Shown here in pieces: positions 38,464 through 48,693 of a stretch of 64,000 nt of DNA. The first letter of the stretch is position 1. The number at the start of each line of letters is the position of its first letter. A program made the translations under genes and the position numbers. The notes beneath the pieces were generated by a model. That model did no database searches, had not been told where the DNA came from, and worked only from the letters and a program-made list of their open reading frames with translations. The DNA lies in assembly GCA_014860665.1 (NCBI GenBank), contig JACZJI010000002.1, forward strand, positions 1 to 64,000, read 5' to 3'. The stretch is from Bacteroidales bacterium. Lineage in GTDB: Bacteria > Bacteroidota > Bacteroidia > Bacteroidales > F082.

Positions 38464-39861
38464 TTAGTCGTTCGAAGTTTTGGAAAGACTCTTCTTACTT
38501 TCGTTTTTGCTGCCAAACAGACGGTAGCCCACCGTTAACTGCATGGTGCTGAAATAATATTTGGAAACCGCTGTGCTATACGGTGTCCCCCCCGGATAAG
38601 AGCTTTTTACGATATCTTCCTTCATGTAATAATTTAAATCCCAGGTCAGCAACGCCCCCACCCGGAAGTGTTTTCCCAGCTTTCGTGAATATCCGATGTG
38701 GGTCTCCCAGAAAAACGGATTGTGCCACCAAACATCAGTTCCGGCAAGGTTGAAAGTATTATTCAGGAGACCAAAATTGGCAGATACTCCCAGCTTTATC
38801 ATGGAACTGTGCCTTTTCCCGGGCAGCCAAAGCAGGGACAAGGGAATCTGTATGGCTTCCGAGTGAAACTTAAATTTCAAAAATCCACCCAGTCCGAAAA
38901 TGTCGGCTTCCCCGGGAATACGGGCATAAACGTAAGAAATACCCGAGGCCAGCCCAAACCGGGGAACAAAATGATACTCCACATCAAGTCCGGCATGAAA
39001 TGAATAACCTGGACTATTATATCCTATATTATTCCTTTTACCACTACTGCCCGGCGTATAATAATCGGTTTCAATATTCTGTTCGTTGGCAATGCCACCC
39101 GTCCAGGTAACATATACCGACCACTTCTCTTTAGCTAAGGAAGACCACTTCATTAACTGCTGTTTTTTTAAAAGCGGATCTTTTTTCTTTCTTTTTTTGT
39201 TTGCAAACAATTGATAATTCATTGTAACCTGGGCACTGTAAAAATGGCGTTCGTGCAGAACGTTACTGGGGCCAAAAGATGTAGTAAGATTGTAGTGTGT
39301 CGTTCGGCAATACCAGTTTATGTCCCGGTTCATTGAAATACCCGCTTCGAATCGCTTTCCAACCCGGTAATAATAACCCATGACGAGAGTGGTATAAAAA
39401 GGAATATAATCATCAATTATTTCGGCGCCCCAGTGTTTATAAGGCATTAAATTTATATTAGAGGCCAGTCCGAAACTGAATATAGAATGGTGCGACTTCC
39501 CCGGAGACCACAACAGATAAAAAGGGATTTTAATTGATTTCGACGGCCTTATCCTTGACACGTATGAAAGACCCAAATCCAAATTGTCGTCATTTTTTGC
39601 CTGGCCATACTGGTATAACAGTCCGGTTCCAATTCCAAAGCGGGGAGAAATAAAATACTGTGCCTTCATGCCACCCTGGAAAGAATATCCTGCATATGCT
39701 TTTGTGAATCCCCGTAATTCTGCCTGTGTGGGAGTCATTCGAATCATTTCCTTTACTACTTCAAGACCGGGGCCCGCTCCGGCAGTGAGCTGAAATGACC
39801 ACTGCGCTTTAGCAAAGAAAGGAAGCATCAATAAACTAAGAATAGTAATCGTCTTTTTCAT
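38464..39861 (-). CDS. Tandem-duplicated outer-membrane beta-barrel protein
   Basis: Two halves each similar to the 37762-38451 protein, joined by the Lys-rich linker KKRKKKDPLLKKQQ. Confidence 0.75.
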   Translation of the reverse strand: MKKTITILSLLMLPFFAKAQWSFQLTAGAGPGLEVVKEMIRMTPTQAELRGFTKAYAGYSFQGGMKAQYFISPRFGIGTGLLYQYGQAKNDDNLDLGLSYVSRIRPSKSIKIPFYLLWSPGKSHHSIFSFGLASNINLMPYKHWGAEIIDDYIPFYTTLVMGYYYRVGKRFEAGISMNRDINWYCRTTHYNLTTSFGPSNVLHERHFYSAQVTMNYQLFANKKRKKKDPLLKKQQLMKWSSLAKEKWSVYVTWTGGIANEQNIETDYYTPGSSGKRNNIGYNSPGYSFHAGLDVEYHFVPRFGLASGISYVYARIPGEADIFGLGGFLKFKFHSEAIQIPLSLLWLPGKRHSSMIKLGVSANFGLLNNTFNLAGTDVWWHNPFFWETHIGYSRKLGKHFRVGALLTWDLNYYMKEDIVKSSYPGGTPYSTAVSKYYFSTMQLTVGYRLFGSKNESKKSLSKTSND

Positions 39862-40119
39862 AATTGTCGATTTTCAGTAAATCAATAAAATCCTTGGGAT
39901 CGAAAAGGGTCGGAAGGATCTTTCAATTTTGGTTTTGGTCATGCAAAGAAAAAAAAAAAAAAACGAATAACCCAAATTTTCAGTTAATTAATTCAGCATC
40001 TTCAGGTCATACCACCATTCTCATCCATTTTTTTGTTCTCGCCAGTCTCTGTCTTGTGAACCTGCAGTAACACAGATCATCTTTCATTTTGATTACTTTT
40101 GTTTTTTAATGTTAATGTT

Positions 40120-42897
40120 ATGCCCGAACAAAAGAAACTCTTCCTGCTGGATGCTATGGCGCTTATTTACCGCGCCTTCTTTGCCATGAGTCGCAATCCG
40201 CAGATCAATTCCAAAGGACAAAATACTTCTGCCATTCTGGGATTTGCCAACACCTTGCTGGAAATCCTGAAAAAGGAGAAGCCTACCCATATTGCCGTAG
40301 CTTTTGACACTATGGCCCCAACGCAACGTCATGAAGATTTTGCCGAATACAAGGCCAACCGCGAGAAAATACCTGAAGACCTTGCCGCTTCCATTCCTTA
40401 CGTGATGGAACTCATCAGGGGGATGAACATTCCTGTAATTTTCAGGGAAGGTTATGAAGCAGATGACATCATTGGAACTCTTGCAAAGAAAGCGGAAAAG
40501 GAAGGGTTCAACACTTATATGATGACCCCCGACAAAGACTTCGGGCAGTTGGTTTCCAACCATATTTTTCTTTACAAACCGGCACGGAGCGGCGAAAAAC
40601 CAGAAGTCATGGGCGTGAAGGAAGTTTGTGAGAAGTACTCCATTGAGACTCCCGAACAGTTTATTGATATTTTAGGTCTTTGGGGCGATGCCGTAGATAA
40701 CATTCCCGGTGTACCGGGAGTGGGCGAAAAAACCGCTGCCAAACTGATTTCGGAATTCGGTTCCATAGAAAACCTGCTTCAAAACACCGACAAGTTGAAG
40801 GGAAAACTCAAAGAGAATCTCGAACAATTCTCCGACCAGGCGCTCCAGTCCAAAAAACTGGCCACCATTTTGCTGGATGTCCCGGTTGAATTCGATGAGG
40901 AAGATTTGCGCGTCATACCTCCCAACGCGGAAGCATTGAAAAAACTTTTTGATGAGTTAGAATTCAGAACATTTGCCAAAAGGTTTTTTACTCAGCTTTC
41001 GCTGGAAAATAACCAACCTGATGAATCCGGCCTGGAACTGAACTTCACTATAGAAACACCTCAGGCAGAAGAAACATCAAGCTTAAAAGACATCAACAAT
41101 ACTGCACACCAGTATCATTACATTGATACGCCGGAAAAAGCGAAGGAACTGGCTGCAAAACTGTCCAAACAAAAATCATTTTGTTTTGATACAGAAACCA
41201 CCGGAATTGATCCCAGCACGGCGGAACTGGTCGGAATGTCTTTCTCTTTTAAACCGAATGAAGCCTATTACATTCCCATCCCCGAAACCTACAATGATGC
41301 TGTTAAAACCGTTGCCATTTTTAAGGATGTGATGGAAAATGAAAACATCGAAAAGACAGGCCAGAATATCAAATTCGATATTTCCATGCTTCAATGGTAC
41401 GATGTGGAAGTCAAAGGCAAGTTTTTCGACACCATGATTGCCCATTATCTTTTGGAACCCGACCAGCGGCACAACATGGATTATCTGGCTGAAAAATATT
41501 TGAATTACAGCCCGGTTCCCATCGAAAACCTGATTGGGAAAAAAGGAGTTAAGCAACTTAGCATGCGTACCGTGGAAGCCGATCTAATCAAAGAATATGC
41601 AGCAGAAGACGCAGACATCACCTGGCAACTCAAACAGGTACTGGAGCCATTGCTTAAGGAAACGGAAACCATGAAACTCTTTGAAGAAACAGAAATGCCC
41701 CTGGTTCCGGTGTTGGCTGCCATGGAAACAGAGGGCGTGAAGCTGGATATTCCCGTCCTGAAGGAATTCGGTGATTTGCTTGAAAAAGAAATTGCTGATC
41801 TGATAAAAGAAATCTGGGATCTGGCAGGTGAAGAATTCAATATTTCTTCACCCAAGCAGCTCGGCGAAATTCTTTTTGATAAGTTGCAAATATCCGACAA
41901 ACCGAAAAAGACTAAAACCGGCCAATATTCCACAGGGGAAGATGTGCTGGTGAAATTGTCTTTTCGTCATCCCATCGTGGAAAAAATCCTGGAATACCGG
42001 TCTCTTACCAAATTAAAATCCACTTATGTTGACAGCCTTCCTTTATTGGTAAACCCAAGAGACGGCCGCATCCATACATCTTACAACCAGGCTGTGGCTG
42101 CCACCGGTCGATTAAGTTCCAACAATCCGAACCTGCAAAATATTCCCATCCGCACCGAACGAGGACGGGAAATTCGCAAAGCATTTATTGCGCGCAATAG
42201 CGATTACACGTTGCTGGCGGCAGACTATTCACAGATTGAGTTGCGCATCATTGCCCATCTGAGTAAAGATTACAACATGATGGAAGCCTTCAGAAAAGGA
42301 ATGGACATTCACACTGCAACCGCTTCAAGAGTTTACGGCCTTCCTCCTCATGAAATTTCCAAAGAGATGCGCCGCCGCGCCAAGACCGTCAATTTTGGGA
42401 TTATTTATGGGATTTCTGCTTTCGGTTTATCGGAACGGCTGGGCATTTCCCGAAGGGAAGCTGCTGAAATCATCCAAAGCTATTTTGAAAAATATCCGGG
42501 CATTGATGCATACATGAAAAACACCATCGAATCTGCTAAAGCAACCGGTTACGTTGAGACTATCCTGGGACGGCGACGTTACATCAACGACATTAATTCC
42601 GGCAATGCCGTTGTTCGCGGTTATGCCGAACGAAATGCCATCAATGCGCCCATTCAGGGCTCTTCGGCTGATATGATCAAAGTAGCCATGATTAACATCT
42701 TCAAAGAGCTTAAAAAGCAAAAACTAAAAAGTAAGATGATTCTTCAGGTACACGACGAACTTGTTTTCGACGTTCATAAAGACGAAATCGAAACAGTAAA
42801 AAGCATTGTCGAAGACAAGATGAAACATGCAATGGAGCTTGATGTTCCAATCGAAGTGGATATGAATACCGGCAGTAACTGGCTGGAGGCGCATTAA
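40120..42897 (+). CDS. polA: DNA polymerase I (5' nuclease, 3'-5' exonuclease and polymerase)
   Basis: LLDAMALIYRAFFAM; SFCFDTETTGIDP; DYSQIELRIIAHLS; RRRAKTVNFGIIYG; start set at MPEQKK. Confidence 0.97.
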   Translation: MPEQKKLFLLDAMALIYRAFFAMSRNPQINSKGQNTSAILGFANTLLEILKKEKPTHIAVAFDTMAPTQRHEDFAEYKANREKIPEDLAASIPYVMELIRGMNIPVIFREGYEADDIIGTLAKKAEKEGFNTYMMTPDKDFGQLVSNHIFLYKPARSGEKPEVMGVKEVCEKYSIETPEQFIDILGLWGDAVDNIPGVPGVGEKTAAKLISEFGSIENLLQNTDKLKGKLKENLEQFSDQALQSKKLATILLDVPVEFDEEDLRVIPPNAEALKKLFDELEFRTFAKRFFTQLSLENNQPDESGLELNFTIETPQAEETSSLKDINNTAHQYHYIDTPEKAKELAAKLSKQKSFCFDTETTGIDPSTAELVGMSFSFKPNEAYYIPIPETYNDAVKTVAIFKDVMENENIEKTGQNIKFDISMLQWYDVEVKGKFFDTMIAHYLLEPDQRHNMDYLAEKYLNYSPVPIENLIGKKGVKQLSMRTVEADLIKEYAAEDADITWQLKQVLEPLLKETETMKLFEETEMPLVPVLAAMETEGVKLDIPVLKEFGDLLEKEIADLIKEIWDLAGEEFNISSPKQLGEILFDKLQISDKPKKTKTGQYSTGEDVLVKLSFRHPIVEKILEYRSLTKLKSTYVDSLPLLVNPRDGRIHTSYNQAVAATGRLSSNNPNLQNIPIRTERGREIRKAFIARNSDYTLLAADYSQIELRIIAHLSKDYNMMEAFRKGMDIHTATASRVYGLPPHEISKEMRRRAKTVNFGIIYGISAFGLSERLGISRREAAEIIQSYFEKYPGIDAYMKNTIESAKATGYVETILGRRRYINDINSGNAVVRGYAERNAINAPIQGSSADMIKVAMINIFKELKKQKLKSKMILQVHDELVFDVHKDEIETVKSIVEDKMKHAMELDVPIEVDMNTGSNWLEAH

Positions 42898-43051
42898 AAA
42901 CCAATAGTCATAAATTTGCCTGACTATTTCCCTCAGAAAATTAATTTTTAGTTAAACCTCTTTTCTGATCGCGATTATGAACGGAGTTATCCGACATTCT
43001 TTAATTTTGCATCTAATTTAAAACACTGAGACACCGGAAAGGACACGATAT

Positions 43052-44290
43052 ATGTTGCATTTTGAAAGATTTACTTTAGAGAACGGCTTGCGGGTTTTGG
43101 TCCATCATGATAAAAATACACCCATGGTGGCCGTAAATATTCTGTACCAGGTGGGATCACGTGACGAAAGTCCGGATAAAACAGGATTTGCCCATTTGTT
43201 TGAACATCTGATGTTCGGTGGCTCTGTAAATATTCCCAACTACGACAGTCCGCTTCAGTATGCAGGAGGTGATAATAATGCTTTTACCAACAACGATTTC
43301 ACCAATTACTATTTGACCATCCCGAAAAACAATCTGGAAACAGCTTTTTGGTTGGAGTCTGACAGGATGCTGTCGCTGGCTTTCAGCGAAAAAAGTCTGG
43401 ATGTCCAGCGTCAGGTGGTGATTGAAGAATTCAAACAAAGCTATCTGAATCAGCCTTACGGCGATGTTTACCTTTTATTGAAACCGTTGGCTTACAAAGT
43501 ACATCCCTATCAGTGGAATACCATCGGGAAGGACATCCAACACATTGAGATTGCCGAAATGCAGGATGTTCGAAGTTTCTACAACAAATATTACAATCCG
43601 AACAATGCCATTCTTTGCGTAGCAGGCAATGTGGAGCTTGACGAAATAAAGGTTTTGGCCGAGAAATGGTTCGGCCCAATTCCTTCCGGAGAAGAAATTT
43701 ACCATGAATATCCGCAGGAACCATTACAGACTGAAACACGGAGGCTTGAAGTGGAAAGACCGGTTCCGCAAAACGCTTTTTACATGGCCTGGCGCATGCC
43801 CAAGAGAACAGAGAAAGGATATTATACCTGCGATCTGATCAGTGATATTTTATCTACAGGAAATTCATCCAGACTATATCAAAAACTGGTGAAAGAAAAC
43901 CAATGGCTATCGGAAGTACAGGCATACATTACCGGTGACCTGGATGGTGGAATGCTTGTCGTAAGTGGGAAACTTTACAATTCCACGCCTTTCGAAACCA
44001 TCGAAAAAGCTGTGGTGGAAGAAATGGAAAAGTTGATGAACGAACCCGTTGGAGAAGAAGAACTTCAAAAAGTAAAAAACAAAGCAGAAGCAAATCTGGT
44101 TTTCTCAGAAATTTCTGTTTTGGGAAAAGCAATGGGATTGTGCTATTTTGAAATGCTGGGCGATGCAGGCTTGTTTAATGAAGAAGCTGGAAAATACAGT
44201 TCCGTAACAGCTCAGGATATTCAAAATGCCGTAAAGGAATTCTTTACGGAAGACAAAATGAACATTTTAAATTACAAAGCAAAAAAGTAA
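43052..44290 (+). CDS. M16 family zinc peptidase (catalytic-type)
   Basis: HLFEHLMFGG (HxxEH) zinc motif. Confidence 0.93.
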   Translation: MLHFERFTLENGLRVLVHHDKNTPMVAVNILYQVGSRDESPDKTGFAHLFEHLMFGGSVNIPNYDSPLQYAGGDNNAFTNNDFTNYYLTIPKNNLETAFWLESDRMLSLAFSEKSLDVQRQVVIEEFKQSYLNQPYGDVYLLLKPLAYKVHPYQWNTIGKDIQHIEIAEMQDVRSFYNKYYNPNNAILCVAGNVELDEIKVLAEKWFGPIPSGEEIYHEYPQEPLQTETRRLEVERPVPQNAFYMAWRMPKRTEKGYYTCDLISDILSTGNSSRLYQKLVKENQWLSEVQAYITGDLDGGMLVVSGKLYNSTPFETIEKAVVEEMEKLMNEPVGEEELQKVKNKAEANLVFSEISVLGKAMGLCYFEMLGDAGLFNEEAGKYSSVTAQDIQNAVKEFFTEDKMNILNYKAKK

Positions 44291-45606
44291 TGGATTCCAA
44301 TATACATCCTAACCGTTTAAGTGCCCCGGAACTGGGAAAACCTTTGTCACTAAGTATCAAAGCACCTGAAAAAATTGTGCTCAGCAACGGAGTGCCGGTT
44401 TATCTGATTCAAGATGAAGAGCAGGAAGTAACCCGACTTGATGTGGTTTTTAATGCAGGGAATGCACTTCAGGACAGAAAGCTTCAGGCCAATGCAGTAA
44501 ACAAACTCATCAGCGAAGGGACACAGAATCATACAGCCTTGGAAATTGCCGGAATTATAGACTTTTATGGTGCTTATCTCGATCCATTCATCAGCAAGGA
44601 TAAAGCAGGACTCACCCTTATTGCTCTCACAAAATACTATGACAAACTCCTGGCATTGCTGGCAGAAATCCTGACCAAAGCTTCTTTTCAAAAAAATGAA
44701 ATTGAGCTTTATGAAGAAAGAAAAAAGCAGAATTTTCTGGTAAACATTGAAAAAGTAAGCTACCGTGCTTCTCTTGAATTTAACAAATTACTGTTTGGGG
44801 AAGATTCTCCTTACGGACAAATTCTCAGGGAAGACGATTTTGGAAAACTGCAACAAGAGTACGTGTTGGATTTTTATGAAAAATACTATCACCCCAAAAA
44901 TGCGTATCTGGTTCTGAGTGGTAAAATCACAGAAGAATTATTGGAGAAATTAAAGGTGGTGTTGGGCGACCTATGGAGAAAGGATGATATTTCAGTTGAG
45001 CCGAAAGACAAATATATTGAAACAGTTTCTCAAAATTTCAACTTTGTTGAGAAGGAAAACGCACTGCAATCTGCACTTCGTATAGGAAATATTACGATTG
45101 ACCGGCATCATCCGGATTATCCGAAACTGAATCTGCTCAACACGGTTTTCGGCGGATATTTTGGCTCACGACTTATGAGCAGTCTCCGCGAAGACAAAGG
45201 ATATACTTACGGTGTAAACTCATTTATACAGAATTTCAGACATGCCAATTATCTCGGCGTCGCAACTGAGGTCAATGCCAATCATACTGCAGCAGCCATC
45301 AGGGAAATAAAACATCAGATGGAACTTTTATCAAAAGAAGAAGTCTCACAGGAAGAACTTACGGTCGTGAAAAACTATGTTTATGGTTCTTATCTCCGTT
45401 ATTTCGACGGGCCTTTCTCACTGGCTGATCGCTTCCTGAAGAGCCTGGAGCTTGATATGGAATTCAGCATCTATAAAAAAGAACTGGACGCAATGATGAA
45501 AATCACACCGGCAGAACTGTTGGAAACCGCAAAGAAATATCTCAACTTCGATAAAATGAAAATTCTTGTTGTTGGGAAAACCGACGGACTTGAGGAGTTT
45601 ATCTAA
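44290..45606 (+). CDS. M16 family peptidase-like protein lacking HxxEH
   Basis: M16 fold (DKGYTYGVNSF..., LVLSGKI) but no HxxEH at the expected position; overlaps the upstream stop (TAATG). Confidence 0.88.
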   Translation: MDSNIHPNRLSAPELGKPLSLSIKAPEKIVLSNGVPVYLIQDEEQEVTRLDVVFNAGNALQDRKLQANAVNKLISEGTQNHTALEIAGIIDFYGAYLDPFISKDKAGLTLIALTKYYDKLLALLAEILTKASFQKNEIELYEERKKQNFLVNIEKVSYRASLEFNKLLFGEDSPYGQILREDDFGKLQQEYVLDFYEKYYHPKNAYLVLSGKITEELLEKLKVVLGDLWRKDDISVEPKDKYIETVSQNFNFVEKENALQSALRIGNITIDRHHPDYPKLNLLNTVFGGYFGSRLMSSLREDKGYTYGVNSFIQNFRHANYLGVATEVNANHTAAAIREIKHQMELLSKEEVSQEELTVVKNYVYGSYLRYFDGPFSLADRFLKSLELDMEFSIYKKELDAMMKITPAELLETAKKYLNFDKMKILVVGKTDGLEEFI

Positions 45607-45614
45607 AACTCAAA

Positions 45615-46169
45615 TTATTTCAAACGGTCAGGATTATCGCTAATAAAGCTCTTCCAGCTGCTATAGCTCTTTTTCTCATCGCCTGTATTATTACCCTGAA
45701 AGAAATGGCAGACAGCTGCGGCTAGTCCATCGGTAGCATCCAGATGTTCCGGAATATCCTGGAAGTTTAAAATTGTCTTCAGCATCCCGGCTACCTGTTC
45801 TTTCGATGCATTTCCGTTTCCGGTGATGGCTTGCTTTATCTTCTTGGGTGAATATTCAAAAATCGGAAGTTCTTTATAAAGCGCAGCTGCCATAGCAACA
45901 CCCTGCGCCCGACCTAATTTAAGCATCGACTGGACATTTTTCCCGTAAAAGGGAGCCTCGATGGCCAGTTCATCGGGATGATATTGTTCCACCAAGCCCA
46001 GTGTTCGTTCGAAAATCTTTTTTAATTTTAACGCATGGTTATCGTACTGGCTCAGCTTCAAAATACCCATGGTTATCAAAAGAACTTTGTTGCCTTTTTG
46101 ATGAACCAGACCGTAACCCATAATATTGGTTCCGGGGTCAATTCCTAATATGATTCTTTCTTTAGCCAA
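45615..46169 (-). CDS. ruvC: Holliday junction resolvase RuvC
   Basis: [58 protein letters not shown]. Confidence 0.95.
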   Translation of the reverse strand: MAKERIILGIDPGTNIMGYGLVHQKGNKVLLITMGILKLSQYDNHALKLKKIFERTLGLVEQYHPDELAIEAPFYGKNVQSMLKLGRAQGVAMAAALYKELPIFEYSPKKIKQAITGNGNASKEQVAGMLKTILNFQDIPEHLDATDGLAAAVCHFFQGNNTGDEKKSYSSWKSFISDNPDRLK

Positions 46170-46180
46170 GAGCTCTTTTT

Positions 46181-47197
46181 ATGGCAAAATTAAACAAAAC
46201 ATACAACATCCTCATCCGTTTAGGGATTTTAGTGCTTACCCTGTATTTCCTGTATGATCAATTGTTTTATAAACATAATCTGCTTGTTCTTTGGGAGAAT
46301 TTTAGAACCCTTGCCGGACAAAGAAATTTCCAGATTTTAACCTTGTTGGTTTTGCTACTGATTCCTGTGAACCTTCTTTTGGAAAGTTATAAATGGAAAT
46401 TACTTATCGCCAAACTTGAACAGGTCAGCCTTTGGAATGCATTGAAAGCGGTACTGGCTGGAATTTCAGTAAGTATGTTCATGCCTAACCGGGTCGGAGA
46501 TTATCTGGGCAGAGTCTTTATACTAAAAAATGCAAACAGAATTCAGGCCACTTTAATCACCATGCTTGGAAGCATGGCTCAATACATAACTACACTTTTG
46601 TTCGGGATTGTGGCCTTGTTGATCTTCATTCGCAAATGGCTGATTCAATACCACCTAATGAATGGATTGGCCTATTCAGGTGTAATATTGACGGCGCTTT
46701 TTGCCATTACAGTTATGGTATTTGCTTATCTGAATTTCTCTGCATTTTCCATTATCATCAAAAGAATAAGCGGAAGAGTCTATTACAGAATTGAACGTTA
46801 TGTTGACATTTTTGCCTGGTATAAATCGCCATTGCTTTTGAATGTCCTATTTATCAGTATTTTTCGTTATTTTGTTTTTTCGTTCCAGTTTTTCATTTTG
46901 TTCAGGATGTTCGGGATAAAGATTAGCTATGTTGAGGCTATGATTATCATCAGTACGATTTACCTGATTATGTCTATCATCCCGACCATCGCTTTATCAG
47001 AACTGGGGGTCAGAGGCTCTGTGAGTTTGTATGTTTTCGGCCTGTATTATGGCGGAACAAAACTGTCGGATTATGTTATGGAGCAAGTTGTTGCCGCTTC
47101 ATCTGTTCTGTGGTTTATTAACCTTGCCATACCCGCATTATTGGGAGTTATTTTTATCTTTAAGCTAAAATTCTTCAGAAACAACTATGACAGCTAG
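46181..47197 (+). CDS. Lysylphosphatidylglycerol synthase TM region / flippase-like membrane protein
   Basis: Polytopic; GISVSMFMPNRVGDYLGR...ALSELGVRGSVSLY motif of this family. Confidence 0.8.
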   Translation: MAKLNKTYNILIRLGILVLTLYFLYDQLFYKHNLLVLWENFRTLAGQRNFQILTLLVLLLIPVNLLLESYKWKLLIAKLEQVSLWNALKAVLAGISVSMFMPNRVGDYLGRVFILKNANRIQATLITMLGSMAQYITTLLFGIVALLIFIRKWLIQYHLMNGLAYSGVILTALFAITVMVFAYLNFSAFSIIIKRISGRVYYRIERYVDIFAWYKSPLLLNVLFISIFRYFVFSFQFFILFRMFGIKISYVEAMIIISTIYLIMSIIPTIALSELGVRGSVSLYVFGLYYGGTKLSDYVMEQVVAASSVLWFINLAIPALLGVIFIFKLKFFRNNYDS

Positions 47198-48320
47198 GGT
47201 CTTTATTTTTATCATAGGAGCAAGTGCATTACTGTATCTTCTGGTCCTCCTGGTTTTCACCATCGGATGGTACCGGATGAAAGTTTTCACGTCTTCTTTG
47301 CGTAATTTAAGCACCAGGGTAAGCGTTGTTGTGGCTTTTAGAAACGAAGAACAGTACATCGAGAACCTTCTTCAAAGTCTGATGGAACAAACCTATCCTC
47401 ATGAACTTTGGGAAATTATTTTGATAAATGATCATTCCACAGACAAAAGTCCTGAAATCATAAAAGAGTTTATAAAAGGAAAAATTAAAGTGAAAATCAC
47501 CCTGCTGAATGCTAACGGCCACGGGAAAAAACAATCTATTGTGGAAGGAGTTCAGTATGCTTCTGGAAATCTTATTGTTTGCACTGATGGAGACTGTACT
47601 GCTGGAAAAAACTGGCTTACAAATGTGGCTTCATTTTATGAGCAGGAACATCCTTTATTGATTTTCGGCGCAGTAGTCTATGATCAGGAAGTGGGTTTCT
47701 GGCAAAAATTCTTTTCTTTCGAATTTATGAGCCTCGTAGCTTCAGGAGCAGGTTCAGGAGCATCAGGATTACCCTTTATGGGAAACGGGGCCAATCTTGC
47801 ATTTGAAAGAGATGCTTTTCTGGAAGCAGGTGCCGAAGCTCAAAAGCAAGAACATGCATCAGGTGATGATGTTTTTCTGATTCAATATCTGACACAAAAA
47901 TATGGAAGCCAAACCATTCGATTTCTGAAAAATAAAGCAAGTATCATCCGCACACAGGCACCAAAAACTTTCAAAGCATTTATGAAACAAAGAATTCGCT
48001 GGGGTTCTAAAGCTAAAGCCTATGACCAACCCTGGCCAATTTTTGTTGCTTTTACGGTTTTTGTTTTTAACACGCTATTGGCCCTTTGCTTTCTTCTGGG
48101 ATTTGTAATTCCTTGGGCATTATCGATCTTCTTATTATTTGTTTTGTTGAAATTTTTCATCGATTTACCATTACTTCAGGCCTTTGGGGAATTTTCTAAC
48201 AAGGGCAAGCTTCTAAAATACATGCTACTGTTTGAAATTATTTATCCGTTTTACATCCCTGTTGCTGCATTAAAAGGACTCTTCTTTTCTTATGAATGGA
48301 AAGGAAGACAAGTAAAGTAA
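47187..48320 (+). CDS. Family 2 glycosyltransferase, membrane-anchored
   Basis: VSVVVAFRNEEQYIENLLQSLMEQTY...INDHSTDKS...CTDGDC...KQRIRWGSKA. Confidence 0.9.
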   Translation: MTARVFIFIIGASALLYLLVLLVFTIGWYRMKVFTSSLRNLSTRVSVVVAFRNEEQYIENLLQSLMEQTYPHELWEIILINDHSTDKSPEIIKEFIKGKIKVKITLLNANGHGKKQSIVEGVQYASGNLIVCTDGDCTAGKNWLTNVASFYEQEHPLLIFGAVVYDQEVGFWQKFFSFEFMSLVASGAGSGASGLPFMGNGANLAFERDAFLEAGAEAQKQEHASGDDVFLIQYLTQKYGSQTIRFLKNKASIIRTQAPKTFKAFMKQRIRWGSKAKAYDQPWPIFVAFTVFVFNTLLALCFLLGFVIPWALSIFLLFVLLKFFIDLPLLQAFGEFSNKGKLLKYMLLFEIIYPFYIPVAALKGLFFSYEWKGRQVK

Positions 48321-48324
48321 TTCC

Positions 48325-48687
48325 ATGAATAAATCTTATAAGTCAAACCAGAGTTTTTGGAAAAATCTGGACAACATTGTTGAATCACACGAAATTGTTG
48401 TGGAACGCCCCATTGGAAGCAAACATCCCAGATATCCTGATTTTATTTATCCAATAGACTATGGTTATCTTAAAAACACCAAATCATCAGACGGCCTGGA
48501 GCTGGATGTTTGGATAGGCAACATGGAATTCAAAAGAGTCACTGGTGTTTTGATAATTACTGATATGGTTAAAATGGATACTGAACAAAAGGTATTATAT
48601 GGTTGTACTGAACAGGAAATGGAGATCATATACGAAATCAGCAACCAACATCAGATGAATGCAATACTTCTGATTCGGGATAATTAA
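48325..48687 (+). CDS. Inorganic pyrophosphatase-like protein with altered active-site signature
   Basis: HEIVVERPIGSKHPRYPDFIYPIDYGYL...SSDGLELDVWIGN; DGLELDV instead of DxDPxD. Confidence 0.75.
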   Translation: MNKSYKSNQSFWKNLDNIVESHEIVVERPIGSKHPRYPDFIYPIDYGYLKNTKSSDGLELDVWIGNMEFKRVTGVLIITDMVKMDTEQKVLYGCTEQEMEIIYEISNQHQMNAILLIRDN

Positions 48688-48693
48688 TTCTGT

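Noticed and set aside
40093-40563. 156-aa minus-strand ORF opposite polA
   Set aside because: Antisense to the 5' nuclease domain; no domain signature.
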